This document shows positions 28,741 through 40,083 of a stretch of 64,000 nucleotides of DNA, piece by piece; the first letter of the stretch is position 1; every line of letters starts with the position of its first letter. The stretch is from assembly GCF_030412015.1 (NCBI RefSeq), contig NZ_JASNRD010000006.1, positions 147,236 through 211,235 of the forward strand, written 5' to 3'. Under the pieces are notes generated by a model, which did not search any database, had not been told where the DNA came from, and saw only the letters and a list, made by a program, of their open reading frames with translations. A program made the position numbers and the translations under genes. Source of the stretch: Massilia sp. YIM B02763. Lineage in GTDB: Bacteria > Pseudomonadota > Gammaproteobacteria > Burkholderiales > Burkholderiaceae_D.

Positions 28741-29523
28741 TCACTTGTTGAACATCAACGCCGTCATGATGAAGTCCAGGCCCAGCACCATCAGCGAGGC
28801 CACCACGACGGTGCGGGTGGTCGCGCGCGACACCCCTTCCGGCGTCGGCTGCGCCTCGTAGCCCTGGAATAGCGCCGTGAAGGTGACGGCGATGCCGAAC
28901 ACCAGGCTCTTCAGGACGCCGTTCATCACGTCGCGGCGCACGTCGATGTTCGCCTGCATCTGCGACCAGAAGGCGCCCGGGTCGACGCCGATCAGCTGCA
29001 CGCCGACCAGGTAGCCGCCGATCACGCCGATCGCCGAGAACACGGTGGCCAGCACCGGCATGGCGACCAGGCCGGCCCAGAAACGGGGGGCCAGCACGCG
29101 CTGCACCGGGTTCACGGCCATCATCTCCATCGCCGTCAGCTGCTCGCCGGCTTTCATGAGGCCGATTTCCGCCGTCAGCGAGGTGCCGGCGCGGCCCGCG
29201 AACAGCAGCGCCGTCACGACCGGGCCCAGTTCGCGCAGCAGCGACAGCGCCACCAGCTGGCCGAGCTTTTCCTCGGCGCCGAACTGGGACAGCGTGTAAT
29301 AGCCCTGCAGGCCCAGCACCATGCCGACGAACAGGCCGGACACGACGATGATCAGGAGCGAATAGTTGCCGATGAAGTGAATCTGCTCCGAGATCAGCGT
29401 CGGACGCTTCAATGCGCCCGGCAGGCGCATCAGCAGCTTGAAGAAGGAGCGGGTGACGAAGCCGATGCGCGCGAACATGTCGAGCACGAGGCCGCCGATG
29501 AAGCCGAGGACGGTCGCGATCAT
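28741..29523 (-). CDS. mlaE: Phospholipid ABC transporter permease MlaE
   Basis: A 260-residue permease of the MlaE family with the family core LVALSLLRELGPVVTALLFA, GRAGTSLTAEIGLMKAGEQL and five or six hydrophobic segments. It is the inner-membrane part of the Mla lipid transporter. The start overlaps the mlaF stop by 4 bp (ATGA). Confidence 0.96.
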   Translation of the reverse strand: MIATVLGFIGGLVLDMFARIGFVTRSFFKLLMRLPGALKRPTLISEQIHFIGNYSLLIIVVSGLFVGMVLGLQGYYTLSQFGAEEKLGQLVALSLLRELGPVVTALLFAGRAGTSLTAEIGLMKAGEQLTAMEMMAVNPVQRVLAPRFWAGLVAMPVLATVFSAIGVIGGYLVGVQLIGVDPGAFWSQMQANIDVRRDVMNGVLKSLVFGIAVTFTALFQGYEAQPTPEGVSRATTRTVVVASLMVLGLDFIMTALMFNK

Positions 29524-30353
29524 CGCTGCTCTCCCAGGCCCAGGTCCTCGGCCAGCGACTTGCCCGGATAATGGAAGGGCACGGGGCCGTCCGGCTGGTT
29601 GTTGATGAACTGGACGACGTAGGGGTCGGTCGAGCGGCGCAGGTCTTCCGGCGTGCCTTCGGCGACGATTTTTCCTGATGCCATGAAATACACGTAGTCG
29701 GCGATCGCGAAGGTTTCCTGCACGTCGTGCGAGACAAGGATCGAGGTCGAGCCGAGCGCGTCGTTCAGGTTGCGGATCAGGTTGGCGGTCACGCCCATCG
29801 AGATCGGGTCGAGGCCGGCGAACGGCTCGTCGTACATGATCAGTTCCGGGTCCAGCGCGACGGCGCGCGCCAGCGCCACGCGGCGCGCCATGCCGCCCGA
29901 GATCTCGTTCGGCTTGAGTTTGTGGGCGTTGCGCAGGCCGACGGCGTTCAGGCGCATCAGCACCAGGTCGCGGATCAGTTCTTCCGGCAGGTCGGTGTGC
30001 TCGCGCAGCGGGAAGGCCACGTTCTCGAACACCGACAGGTCGGTGAACAGCGCGCCGAACTGGAACAGCATGCCCATCTTGCGGCGCAGGCGGTACACGC
30101 CCTGGGTGTCGAGCCGGTTGATGGCTTCGCCATTGATCGAGACCGTGCCCTTCTGCGGCTTGATCTGGGCGCCGATCAGGCGCAGCACCGTGGTCTTGCC
30201 ACAGCCGGAACCGCCCATCACGGCAACCAGCTTACCGCGCGGGAAATCCATGCGCAGGTTCGACAGGATGGGGCGATCTCCATACGAAAAATGCAGATCG
30301 CGGATTTCGACGAGGTTGGACACTGGTGAGTTCGGGATTTTTGACAATCCCAT
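29520..30353 (-). CDS. mlaF: Phospholipid ABC transporter ATPase MlaF
   Basis: A 277-residue ATPase of the Mla lipid transporter: Walker A GGSGCGKTT, signature ISGGMARRVALARA, Walker B LIMYDEPFAGLDP, switch VSHDVQE. The start is uncertain. The ATG giving MGLSKIP is used, but it has no good SD; a TTG 21 bp upstream and a GTG 30 bp downstream are alternatives. It is the first gene of the mlaFEDACB run, with 300 bp of AT-rich spacer upstream. Confidence 0.93.
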   Translation of the reverse strand: MGLSKIPNSPVSNLVEIRDLHFSYGDRPILSNLRMDFPRGKLVAVMGGSGCGKTTVLRLIGAQIKPQKGTVSINGEAINRLDTQGVYRLRRKMGMLFQFGALFTDLSVFENVAFPLREHTDLPEELIRDLVLMRLNAVGLRNAHKLKPNEISGGMARRVALARAVALDPELIMYDEPFAGLDPISMGVTANLIRNLNDALGSTSILVSHDVQETFAIADYVYFMASGKIVAEGTPEDLRRSTDPYVVQFINNQPDGPVPFHYPGKSLAEDLGLGEQR

Positions 30354-30563
30354 ATTGTAGTGCAGAAACGGCAATCCCTGCTGAGAAGGCTCCGGTTTTG
30401 GGAAGCTTATCGACGTGATATTACAACACTACTGAACCATGAGTCAGATATTTCCAGACGTAAGTGCTTGTTTTTAATAACTTATGCATACGTGGACTGT
30501 TACATTATGTGGTAAATTGTTAATCATTCTTTAAGGAAACTTACCTTTTGTTGAGATTCGCAG
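30354..30563. other. AT-rich spacer upstream of mlaF
   Basis: About 210 bp before mlaF with no gene. It is clearly more AT-rich than the surroundings (for example TTTTTAATAACTTATGCATA near 30472) and probably holds the promoter of the mla-his run. No unambiguous -35/-10 pair was found. Confidence 0.4.
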
Positions 30564-30595
30564 AATAAAAAAAGCGACGGCCAAACCGTCGCTTT
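30564..30595 (-). terminator. Rho-independent terminator of the GH16 gene
   Basis: AAAGCGACGG (30571-30580), loop CCAAA, CCGTCGCTTT (30586-30595): a perfect 10-bp stem. On the minus strand it is followed by a run of seven T. It lies 61 bp past the GH16 stop. Confidence 0.85.
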
Positions 30596-30628
30596 CATGC
30601 CAAAAGACGCTCGCGGGGAAGCTGTTGC

Positions 30629-30653
30629 AGGGTGGGCACCACGTGCCCACCCT
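30629..30653. repeat. Short palindromic repeat, family II, copy 2
   Basis: AGGGTGGGCAC-CAC-GTGCCCACCCT is a perfect 11-bp stem with loop CAC, 3 bp past the GH16 stop codon. It matches copy 1 at 26330-26350 except for one compensated base pair. Confidence 0.6.
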
Positions 30654-30655
30654 AT

Positions 30656-32428
30656 TTACTGCATCGTATAGCTCTGCTGCGCCGTATCGACGGCAAAGTT
30701 GCGCGCCGCATCCCAGTAGGTGAAGCTGTAGCGCACCACGTCGCCGATCTTCAGGCCGCCGGCAATATACGTATTGGTGCTGCCGTCCAGACGCATGCGC
30801 ACGTTCTGCTGGCCGCCGTTGTTGACCGTGTAGTGCACGTCGGCCCAGCTGCCGGTGGTCGTCGTGAACTGCAGCGTGGTGGCCGAGGTCTGGGTGACCG
30901 AGGTCGGGCCGGACGACGGCGGCGGCGTCGAGCCGGTGCCGGAATCCCAGACGATGTCGTCGATGGCGAACTGGAAGGTGGACGCTGGCAGGTTGCTGGC
31001 CTCGCTGGAGATCATGAAGACGTCCAGCAGCGACTGCAGCGCCACCTTCGGCCCGATCAGCGTGGAGACGGGAATCGTCGCCGTGGCCCAGTCGCCGTTG
31101 CGCACCAGGCCGTAGGCCGTCGTGTTGGCCGGGAAGCTGACCCAGTTCTGGTTCGTGTAGGTGTCGCCGACGCCGATGTTGAAGGCCACGTTGGCCGGGA
31201 TCTTGATGCGGAAGCGCATCGTGCCGTTGCGGTAGTTGGTCAGGTCGCGGGCCTGGCGCGCCTGGATGCCGCCGCCCCACCACTGGCCGGGCGCCGTGTA
31301 GGCCCAGGCGATCACGTTGCCGCCTTCGTACGGCGCCGTGTTGCCGCCGCCGCTCGAGGCGCCGTTCCACAGGAAGATGTCGGAACTGGTGCCGGCCACC
31401 AGCTTGGCGTTGACGGCCGTGGTGTCGGTGAACACGCCGAACTTGCCGGCCGTTTCCGGCACCGTCTGGTTGCCCAGCTTGACGGAACCCTTGCCGTCGA
31501 GCTGGTAGACGCGCACGTAGTCGACGTAGGCCGTGGCCGGCAGCGGCGCCGTGACCTGGTCCGCCGTGGCGGCATCGGTGAAGTTGCCGCCCACGGCCAG
31601 GTTCAGCAGCAGGAAGAACGGCGCCTGCAGTGCCGTCGAGTTCACCGGCAGCGGCGCATCGTACATATTGCGCTCGACGCCGTTGTCGACGACGGTGAAG
31701 CGCATCTCGCTCTCGGTCCAGTACAGGCGGTACAGCACGAAGCGGTTCGCCAGCGACGTGGTCGGCACGTACCAGTTCTTGGTTTGCCAGGCCGTGGAGG
31801 CGGCGCAGCTCTCGTTGCCCGGCACGCAGGCGGCCTGCTGCCAGGTGATCACGTTCGAGCCGACGAAGTTGTTGGCCGACGGGCTGCCGCCCGCCGCGGC
31901 GCGCGACGAGGCTTTGTGGCCCATCTCCATGATGTCGATCTCGCCGTTGCGCGGCCAGGTCTGGGCGCTGGTGCCCAGCATCCACGCGGCCGGCCACAGC
32001 CCCGTCGTCAGGTTCGGCGTGCTCATGCGGATCTCGACCATGCCGTACTGGACCTGCACCTTGTTCTTGCTCTCGACCTTGCCCGAGGTGAAGGCATTGC
32101 TGCCCACCGTCTGGCGCTGGGCGCGCAGGGCCAGCGCGCGGGTGCCCGGCTCGAACGGCACGTCCGCGATCGAGACGTTGTTCGGGCTATAATACTGCAG
32201 TTCGGCATTGCCGTTGCCGCACAGGTTCGGGCACCCGTTGCCGTCGATAACGTTCCACGTCGCCGTGTTCACGCTGGCGCCGTTGAACTCCTCGGACCAC
32301 AGCAATTGCCCGATCTGGGGATTGGTGACGCTGGCCGAGGCCTGGATGCCCGTTGCCAGCAGGAGGCCGGCGGCCAGTAGTTGAAACGGTTTCCGAATGC
32401 GCTGATGCTGATCGTGATGGTTATTCAC
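30656..32428 (-). CDS. Secreted GH16 beta-glucanase with carbohydrate-binding modules
   Basis: A 590-residue secreted glycoside hydrolase family 16 enzyme, probably an endo-beta-1,3(4)-glucanase. The signal peptide ends GIQASAS. The catalytic motif NGEIDIMEMGH gives nucleophile Glu163, Asp165 and acid/base Glu168. Residues about 315-490 form a beta-sandwich module with Trp/Gly-rich patches (APGQWWGGGIQ). A PPPSSGP linker leads to a C-terminal module (VTQTSATTLQF, WADVHYTVNNGGQQNVRMRL) resembling CBM56 beta-1,3-glucan binders. The start is a GTG after AGAGGAG, since the overlapping ATG runs straight into a stop. A LacI-type operator lies upstream; its regulator is not in this window. Confidence 0.91.
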   Translation of the reverse strand: MNNHHDQHQRIRKPFQLLAAGLLLATGIQASASVTNPQIGQLLWSEEFNGASVNTATWNVIDGNGCPNLCGNGNAELQYYSPNNVSIADVPFEPGTRALALRAQRQTVGSNAFTSGKVESKNKVQVQYGMVEIRMSTPNLTTGLWPAAWMLGTSAQTWPRNGEIDIMEMGHKASSRAAAGGSPSANNFVGSNVITWQQAACVPGNESCAASTAWQTKNWYVPTTSLANRFVLYRLYWTESEMRFTVVDNGVERNMYDAPLPVNSTALQAPFFLLLNLAVGGNFTDAATADQVTAPLPATAYVDYVRVYQLDGKGSVKLGNQTVPETAGKFGVFTDTTAVNAKLVAGTSSDIFLWNGASSGGGNTAPYEGGNVIAWAYTAPGQWWGGGIQARQARDLTNYRNGTMRFRIKIPANVAFNIGVGDTYTNQNWVSFPANTTAYGLVRNGDWATATIPVSTLIGPKVALQSLLDVFMISSEASNLPASTFQFAIDDIVWDSGTGSTPPPSSGPTSVTQTSATTLQFTTTTGSWADVHYTVNNGGQQNVRMRLDGSTNTYIAGGLKIGDVVRYSFTYWDAARNFAVDTAQQSYTMQ

Positions 32429-32522
32429 ATCGACTCCTCTGTCTGCTCCAAAGAAATGCGGCCTCGAACGGCCACGGCCCGCCGGCTGGTGCCGGTCTCG
32501 AATGATGTTGCGGAAGCTGGAG

Positions 32523-32538
32523 TTGGAAACGTTTCCAA
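32523..32538. promoter_or_regulatory. LacI-family operator upstream of the GH16 gene
   Basis: TTGGAAACGTTTCCAA is a perfect 16-bp palindrome with the central CG typical of LacI-family operators, 95 bp upstream of the GH16 GTG. A degenerate half-site (GGAAACGTATG) lies near 32583-32593. The likely logic is repression relieved by a glucan-derived sugar; the regulator gene must be elsewhere. Confidence 0.65.
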
Positions 32539-32627
32539 ACCGATGTGAAAAAATATATGCCTGTTTGTAAAATTCGTCAAACGGAAACGTATGTATTGTT
32601 TGCTTTTCCTCATGGCCTTGCTATGCG

Positions 32628-32662
32628 CATAAATAAAACGGCCCGGCAGGAACCGGGCCGTT
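32628..32662 (-). terminator. Rho-independent terminator of gltBD
   Basis: AACGGCCCGG (32637-32646), loop CAGGAA, CCGGGCCGTT (32653-32662): a perfect 10-bp stem. On the minus strand it is followed by TTTTATTT. It sits 22 bp past the gltD stop. Confidence 0.85.
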
Positions 32663-32683
32663 GCATGCGTCGAGCAGTGCGGA

Positions 32684-34147
<1,464 letters not shown>

Positions 34148-34173
34148 GGTGTTTTTCCTTATATTCAGTCGGT

Positions 34174-34275
34174 ACCGTCATTCCCGCGCAGGCGGGGATC
34201 CAATTTCTGCGCGCATCTCGATGGCGCTGGCAGAAATTGGGGTGATAGTGCCAGGGGCACTATCACGCCTTCGCA
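34174..34275. repeat. Paired REP element, copy D, with two nested hairpins
   Basis: The left unit begins ACCGTCATTCCCGCGCAGGC at 34174 and the right half-unit CGCCTTCGCAGGGACGACG ends at 34284-34285 of the same fold. Between them are CCAATTTCTGC (34200-34210) pairing with GCAGAAATTGG (34230-34240), and GTGATAGTGCC (34242-34252) pairing with GGCACTATCAC (34256-34266) across loop AGG. The second stem occupies the same place as the stem in copy B but with a different, fully compensated sequence. Confidence 0.8.
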
Positions 34276-34310
34276 GGGACGACGTTGGTTCGGTGCGTCG
34301 GTGTGTCAGC

Positions 34311-37300
34311 TCAGGCAGCCAGTTCGACCCGGTCGTTGGCTTCTTCCATGCTGCTGTTGTGCATCTCTTCCAGCGCGCGCTTGTAGTCGGTCGGGAAGAC
34401 CTTGACGAACTTGCCGCGGCTGGTGGCCCAGTCGTCCAGCAGGTTGCGCGCGCGGGTGGAGCCCGTGTGCTTGAAGTGGCGTTCGATCAGGCGCTTCAGG
34501 ATCGCTTCGTCGGACTCGCGTTCGCCGTTGCGGGTCTGGCTGTGCCAGGTGGCTTTGTCTCCGCCCTGCTCCTTGCTCGACACCACGCGCTCGAGCGCCA
34601 CCATGCTGGTATTGCACTTCTGCTCGAACTCGCCCTTCGGGTCGTACACATAGGCCACGCCGCCCGACATGCCCGCCGCGAAGTTGCGGCCGGTCTCGCC
34701 CAGCACGACGACGGTACCGCCGGTCATGTATTCGCAGCCGTGGTCGCCCAGGCCCTCGACGACGGCCGTCGCGCCCGAGTTACGCACCGCGAAGCGTTCG
34801 CCGGCCACGCCGTTGAAGAAGGCTTCACCCGAGATCGCACCGTACATCACCGTATTGCCGACGATGATGTTGTCGACAGCCCAGCCGCGGAACTCCGTGT
34901 TCGGGCGCACGATGATGCGGCCGCCCGACAGGCCTTTGCCCACGTAGTCGTTGCCTTCGCCGACCAGGTCCAGCGTGATGCCGGCCGCCAGGAAGGCGCC
35001 GGCCGACTGGCCCGCCGTACCCTGCAGCTGGATGTGGATCGTGTCGTCCGGCAGGCCGGCATGGCCGTAGCGCTTGGCGACTTCGCCAGACAGCATGGTG
35101 CCGACCGTGCGGTTCAGGTTCTTCACCGGCGAGATGAACGAGACGCGCTCGCCGCGCTCCAGCGCCGGTTTCGCCTGCGCGATCAGCTTGTGGTCCAGCG
35201 CGCGGTCCAGGCCGTGGTCCTGTTCTTCCGTGTGCAGCAGGGCGCGCGGGTCAAGCACCTTCGGCTGGTAGAAGATGTTCGAGAAGTCCAGGCCCTGCGC
35301 CTTCCAGTGGCCGATGGCCTTGCTCTTGTCCAGCAGGTCGGAGCGGCCGATCAGCTCGTCGTAGGTGCGGATGCCCAGCTGCGCCATCAATTGGCGCGCT
35401 TCCTCGGCGACGAAGAAGAAGTAGTTCACCACGTGTTCCGGCTTGCCCTGGAACTTCGCGCGCAGCACCGGATCCTGGGTGGCGACGCCCACGGGGCAGG
35501 TATTCAGGTGGCACTTGCGCATCATGATGCAGCCTTCCACCACCAGCGGCGCCGTGGCGAAGCCGATCTCGTCGGCGCCCAGCATGGCGGCGATGACGAC
35601 GTCGCGGCCCGTCTTCATCTGGCCGTCTGCTTGAACGCGAATGCGGCTGCGCAGGCCGTTCAGCACGAGGGTCTGCTGCGTCTCGGCCAGGCCCAGTTCC
35701 CACGGGGTGCCGGCGTGCTTGACGGAGGACAGCGGCGAGGCGCCCGTGCCGCCGTCATGGCCGGCGACGACGACGTGGTCGGCCTTCGCCTTCGACACGC
35801 CGGCGGCCACGGTACCGATGCCCACTTCCGACACCAGCTTGACCGAGATCGAGGCGCGCGGATTGGCGTTCTTGAGGTCGTGGATCAGCTGGGCCAGGTC
35901 CTCGATCGAATAGATGTCGTGGTGCGGCGGCGGCGAAATCAGGCCCACGCCCGGCACCGAGAAGCGCAGCGAGGCGATGTACTCGGACACCTTGTGGCCC
36001 GGCAGCTGGCCGCCTTCGCCCGGCTTGGCGCCCTGCGCCATCTTGATCTGGATCTGGTCGGCCGCGTTCAGGTATTCGGCCGTTACGCCGAAGCGGCCCG
36101 ACGCCACCTGCTTGATCTTCGAGCGCAGCGAGTCGCCTTCCTGCAGCGGAATGTCGGCGGCCACGCGGTCCTTGCCCAGGATCGACGCGAGGGTCTCGCC
36201 CTTGCTGATCTTGATGCCCTTGAATTCGTTCAGGTAGCGCGCCGGATCCTCGCCGCCCTCGCCCGTATTGCTCTTGCCGCCGATGCGGTTCATGGCGATG
36301 GCCAGCGTGGCGTGCGCCTCGGTCGAGATCGAGCCCAGCGACATCGCGCCGGTGGCGAAGCGCTTGACGATTTCCTTGGCCGGCTCGACCTCGTCCAGCG
36401 GGATCGCCTTGCTCGGGTCGATCTTGAATTCGAACAGGCCGCGCATCGTCAGGTGACGCTTGCTCTGGTCGTTGATCAGCTGCGCGTATTCCTTGTAGGT
36501 CGAGAAGTTGTTGGCGCGCGTGGAGTGCTGCAGCTTGGCGATGGCGTCCGGCGTCCACAGGTGGTCCTCGCCGCGCACGCGGTAGGCGTATTCGCCGCCC
36601 ACGTCCAGCGTGTTGGCCAGGACCGGATCCTTGCCGAAGGCCAGCGCATGCAGGCGCAGCGCTTCTTCCGCCACTTCGAACAGGCCGATGCCCTCTACGG
36701 TCGACGACGTGCCCTTGAAGTACTTGTCGACCAGCGACTTGTTCAGGCCCACGGCTTCGAAGATCTGGGCGCCGCAGTAGGACATATAGGTCGAGATGCC
36801 CATCTTGGACATGACCTTCATGAGGCCCTTGCCGATCGCCTTCGTGTAGTTATACAGCACCTTGTCGACGGCGCGCTCTTCAAATTCCTTGTGCGGCAGG
36901 CTGTGCGCCAGGTCGGCCAGCGTCTCGAGGGCCAGGTACGGGTGCACGGCTTCCGCGCCGTAGCCGCCCAGCAGGGCGAAGTGGTGCGTCTCGCGCGCCG
37001 ACCCCGTCTCGACGACCAGGCCCGTCGAGGCGCGCAGGCCGCGCATCACGAGGTGCTGGTGGATGGCCGAGGTGGCCAGCAGCGCGGGAATCGCCACCTG
37101 TTCCGACGACAGGTTGCGGTCCGAGACGATCAGGATGTTGTGGCCGGATTTCACCGCATCGACGGCTTCCGCGCACAGCGAGGCGAGCGAAGCCTCGATG
37201 CCTTCCTTGCCCCAGGCGACCGGATAGCAGATGTTCAATTCATACGACTTGAACTTGCCGCCCGTGTGCAGGCTGATATTGCGCAGGCGCGCCATGTCGT

Positions 37301-39047
37301 CCACGCCGATCACGGGCTGCGACACTTCCAGGCGCATCGGCGGGTTGACGTTGTTCGTGTCCAGCAGGTTCGGCTTCGGGCCGATGAAGGACACGAGCGA
37401 CATCACCATCGCCTCGCGGATCGGGTCGATCGGCGGGTTGGTCACCTGCGCGAACAGCTGCTTGAAGTAGGCGTACAAGGGTTTCAGCTTGTTCGACATG
37501 ACGGCCAGCGGCGAATCGTTGCCCATCGAGCCCGTCGCTTCCTCGCCCAGCACGGCCATCGGCGACATCAGGAATTTCAGGTCTTCCTGCGTGTAGCCGA
37601 ACGCCTGCTGGCGGTCCAGCAGCGACAGCGCGGCCTTTTCGCCGTGGGCCGGGGTGTCCTTGGCGCGGTTGCCCGCCAGTTGCGACTCCGACAGCTTGAT
37701 CTCGCCCAGCTTGATGCGCACCGACTTGATCCAGGCCTTGTAGGGCTTGGCGTTCGAATAGGTGTCCTTCAATTCCTTGTCGTCGATGATGCGGCCCGCT
37801 TCCAGGTCGATCAGGAACATCTTGCCCGGCTGCAGGCGCCATTTCTTGACGATGCGCGATTCCGGGATCGGCAGCACGCCCGATTCGGACGCCATCACGA
37901 CCAGGTCGTCGTCCGTGACGACATAGCGCGCCGGGCGCAGGCCGTTGCGGTCCAGCGTGCCGCCGATGTGGCGGCCGTCGGTGAAAGCCATGGCGGCCGG
38001 GCCGTCCCACGGTTCCATCATCGCCGCGTAGTATTCATAGAAGGCGCGGCGATTGTCGTCCATCATCGTGTGGTTTTCCCACGCTTCCGGAATCATCATC
38101 ATCATCGCCTGGGCGATCGGGTAGCCGGCCATGACCAGCAGTTCCAGCGCGTTGTCGAAGCAGGCGGTGTCCGACTGGCCTTCGTAGATCAGCGGGAACA
38201 GCTTGTTCAGGTCGTCGCCCAGCACGGCCGACTTCATGACGCCTTCGCGCGCGCGGGTCCAGTTGAAATTGCCCTTCACCGTGTTGATCTCGCCGTTGTG
38301 GGCGATCAGGCGGTACGGGTGCGCGAGCGGCCATTCCGGGAAGGTGTTCGTGGAGAAGCGCTGGTGCACGAGGGCCAGCGCCGACACGCAGCGCGGATCC
38401 TGCAGGTCCTTGTAGTACACGCCGACCTGGTCCGCCAGCAGCAGGCCCTTGTAGACGATGGTGCGCGCCGACATCGACGGCACGAAGAATTCCTTGCCGT
38501 GGTTGAGCTTCAGCGCCTGGATCGCGTGGCCCGACGATTTGCGGATCACGTACAGCTTGCGCTCGAGCGCGTCGGTGACCATCACGTCCGGGCCGCGGCC
38601 GATGAAGATCTGGCGGATCACGGGCTCCTTCGCGCGCACGGTCGGCGACATCGGCATCGCGTCATCGACCGGCACGTTGCGCCAGCCCAGCACGACCTGG
38701 CCCTCGGCGCGCACGGCGCGTTCGATTTCCTGCTCGCAGGCGATGCGCGAGGCGTGTTCCTTCGGCAGGAACACCATGCCGACGCCGTATTCTCCTGGCG
38801 GCGGCAGTTCGATGCCCTGCTTGGCCATCTCGTCGCGGAAGTACTGGTCCGGGATCTGGATCAGGATGCCGGCCCCGTCGCCCATCAGCGCATCGGCGCC
38901 GACGGCGCCCCGGTGGTCGAGGTTCTTCAGGATCAGCAAGCCCTGCTCGACGATCGAGTGGCTCTTGTTGCCCTTGATGTGGGCGACGAAACCGACGCCG
39001 CAGGCGTCGTGTTCATTGGCGGGGTCGTACAAACCTTGGGCAATCAT
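34311..39047 (-). CDS. gltB: Glutamate synthase large subunit GltB
   Basis: A 1578-residue alpha subunit of NADPH-GOGAT, making two glutamates from glutamine and 2-oxoglutarate. The class II amidotransferase nucleophile is Cys16 (EHDACGVGF), exposed after propeptide removal. The FMN/synthase region includes [13 protein letters not shown] and [15 protein letters not shown]; the 3Fe-4S ligands are in [14 protein letters not shown] with the expected Cys spacing. The C-terminal beta-helix repeats (GSGGxxx) are seen as GLSGGRIIV and [14 protein letters not shown]. Full length. It is followed by gltD. Confidence 0.98.
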   Translation of the reverse strand: MIAQGLYDPANEHDACGVGFVAHIKGNKSHSIVEQGLLILKNLDHRGAVGADALMGDGAGILIQIPDQYFRDEMAKQGIELPPPGEYGVGMVFLPKEHASRIACEQEIERAVRAEGQVVLGWRNVPVDDAMPMSPTVRAKEPVIRQIFIGRGPDVMVTDALERKLYVIRKSSGHAIQALKLNHGKEFFVPSMSARTIVYKGLLLADQVGVYYKDLQDPRCVSALALVHQRFSTNTFPEWPLAHPYRLIAHNGEINTVKGNFNWTRAREGVMKSAVLGDDLNKLFPLIYEGQSDTACFDNALELLVMAGYPIAQAMMMMIPEAWENHTMMDDNRRAFYEYYAAMMEPWDGPAAMAFTDGRHIGGTLDRNGLRPARYVVTDDDLVVMASESGVLPIPESRIVKKWRLQPGKMFLIDLEAGRIIDDKELKDTYSNAKPYKAWIKSVRIKLGEIKLSESQLAGNRAKDTPAHGEKAALSLLDRQQAFGYTQEDLKFLMSPMAVLGEEATGSMGNDSPLAVMSNKLKPLYAYFKQLFAQVTNPPIDPIREAMVMSLVSFIGPKPNLLDTNNVNPPMRLEVSQPVIGVDDMARLRNISLHTGGKFKSYELNICYPVAWGKEGIEASLASLCAEAVDAVKSGHNILIVSDRNLSSEQVAIPALLATSAIHQHLVMRGLRASTGLVVETGSARETHHFALLGGYGAEAVHPYLALETLADLAHSLPHKEFEERAVDKVLYNYTKAIGKGLMKVMSKMGISTYMSYCGAQIFEAVGLNKSLVDKYFKGTSSTVEGIGLFEVAEEALRLHALAFGKDPVLANTLDVGGEYAYRVRGEDHLWTPDAIAKLQHSTRANNFSTYKEYAQLINDQSKRHLTMRGLFEFKIDPSKAIPLDEVEPAKEIVKRFATGAMSLGSISTEAHATLAIAMNRIGGKSNTGEGGEDPARYLNEFKGIKISKGETLASILGKDRVAADIPLQEGDSLRSKIKQVASGRFGVTAEYLNAADQIQIKMAQGAKPGEGGQLPGHKVSEYIASLRFSVPGVGLISPPPHHDIYSIEDLAQLIHDLKNANPRASISVKLVSEVGIGTVAAGVSKAKADHVVVAGHDGGTGASPLSSVKHAGTPWELGLAETQQTLVLNGLRSRIRVQADGQMKTGRDVVIAAMLGADEIGFATAPLVVEGCIMMRKCHLNTCPVGVATQDPVLRAKFQGKPEHVVNYFFFVAEEARQLMAQLGIRTYDELIGRSDLLDKSKAIGHWKAQGLDFSNIFYQPKVLDPRALLHTEEQDHGLDRALDHKLIAQAKPALERGERVSFISPVKNLNRTVGTMLSGEVAKRYGHAGLPDDTIHIQLQGTAGQSAGAFLAAGITLDLVGEGNDYVGKGLSGGRIIVRPNTEFRGWAVDNIIVGNTVMYGAISGEAFFNGVAGERFAVRNSGATAVVEGLGDHGCEYMTGGTVVVLGETGRNFAAGMSGGVAYVYDPKGEFEQKCNTSMVALERVVSSKEQGGDKATWHSQTRNGERESDEAILKRLIERHFKHTGSTRARNLLDDWATSRGKFVKVFPTDYKRALEEMHNSSMEEANDRVELAA

Positions 39048-39227
39048 GGGGGCTCCGCAGCATTCTGGTCATATCGAAAGACGAGAATAGAGCAGACCTC
39101 GGCAAACGGCAACAGGAACAAATAGGGTCGGAGTCACATTAATTTCACCGAAGCTCATCGAACGAATAATTGGGGACATAGTCGTTAAGGTGAAGAAACG
39201 ATGCTGGAGCGTCGAAAAAATGCGGAT
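39048..39227. other. Spacer between RAYT gene 3' end and gltB start
   Basis: 180 bp without a gene. It probably holds the gltBD promoter on the right of gltB and, at 39121-39134, the motif AATAGGGTCGGAGT that recurs inverted (11 of 14 bases) at 39971-39984 on the other side of the RAYT gene. Confidence 0.5.
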
Positions 39228-39923
39228 TTATGCTTCCTTGACCTTGAAAGGACGTCCGCGCTTGGCCGGCAGGACTTGGCGTTTGGTCTGGCGTTCCAGC
39301 TCGACCAGATAGGCATGCGACCCCAGCACGCCCCCCTTCGCGACGGCCGCATCGATGACCGCGAGTTCGTCCGCGTTCAAGCCTTGTTGCGCCATTGCGA
39401 TGTACGCCGCTTCGCGCTGGAACGGCGTGTTCCCCAGTTCCCAGTAGCGGGCGTGGTCCGTGACCAGGGGATCCGGCAGCACGCCGGCATGATGCGCGTG
39501 GCTGGACCAGCGGTAGTCCAGCGGTGCGAAGGCGGCCTGGCTGCGTACCGGGTGCAGTTCCAGATAGCACATGGCGGGCAGCAGGTACTGCGCGGGGTCG
39601 ACCGGCGCCGTGCGGAAGCGTCCGCCGAACAGCGTGCCCGAGCGGCCGTACTTGTTGTTGAACCAGGGGACGTAGAGGCGGCCGACCTTCTGCATCATCG
39701 CCGCCAGGCCCTCCTCGTCGGCCGGCGTGGCCAGCAGGTGCAGGTGGTTGGGCAGCAGGACATACGCGTGGATGGCCACGCGATAGGCCTTGGCCGCCTC
39801 CTTCAGCCAGCCGAGGAAGCGCCCGTGGTCTTCGTCGTCGCGAAAGATGGGCTGGTTGTCGTTGCCACGCTGGACGATATAGTGCGGCTGGTGCGGGAGG
39901 ATGAGGCGGGGCTGGCGGGCCAT
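39228..39923 (-). CDS. REP-associated tyrosine transposase (RAYT, IS200-like Y1 type)
   Basis: A 231-residue single-domain Y1 HUH transposase. The N-terminus HYIVQRGNDNQPIF is characteristic of RAYTs; the HUH metal motif is NHLHLL with His60 and His62, and a catalytic Tyr lies in WFNNKYGRSGTLF (Tyr92 most likely). The C-terminus ends in a basic KRGRPFKVKEA tail as in many RAYTs. Length and motifs are intact, so it may be active. A paired REP lies at 39996-40073 just upstream, and four more pairs are in this window. Known biology: RAYTs cleave single-stranded REP hairpins and are thought to spread REPs; they are usually single-copy and domesticated. Confidence 0.93.
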   Translation of the reverse strand: MARQPRLILPHQPHYIVQRGNDNQPIFRDDEDHGRFLGWLKEAAKAYRVAIHAYVLLPNHLHLLATPADEEGLAAMMQKVGRLYVPWFNNKYGRSGTLFGGRFRTAPVDPAQYLLPAMCYLELHPVRSQAAFAPLDYRWSSHAHHAGVLPDPLVTDHARYWELGNTPFQREAAYIAMAQQGLNADELAVIDAAVAKGGVLGSHAYLVELERQTKRQVLPAKRGRPFKVKEA

Positions 39924-39995
39924 GGTGGAATCTTCGAGGGGTGGAAAGAAGATTCTAGCGCAGGCAGCGCACCCTGTCCCTATTAAATGGAAGAC

Positions 39996-40073
39996 CGTCG
40001 CCCCTGCGCAGGCAGGGGCCCAATGTGACGTATGATTCGGCGAAATTGGGTCCCTGCCTTCGCAGGGACGACG
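39996..40073. repeat. Paired REP element, copy F (next to the RAYT gene)
   Basis: The left unit at 39996-40024 (CGTCGCCCCTGCGCAGGCAG then GGGCCCAAT) and the right unit at 40045-40073 (ATTGGGTCCCTGCCTTCGCA then GGGACGACG) are inverted around a 20-bp centre. It is nearly identical to copy A at 16594-16678 in both arms. It sits between the RAYT start and the response regulator stop. Confidence 0.86.
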
Positions 40074-40083
40074 TGCAGACGGT

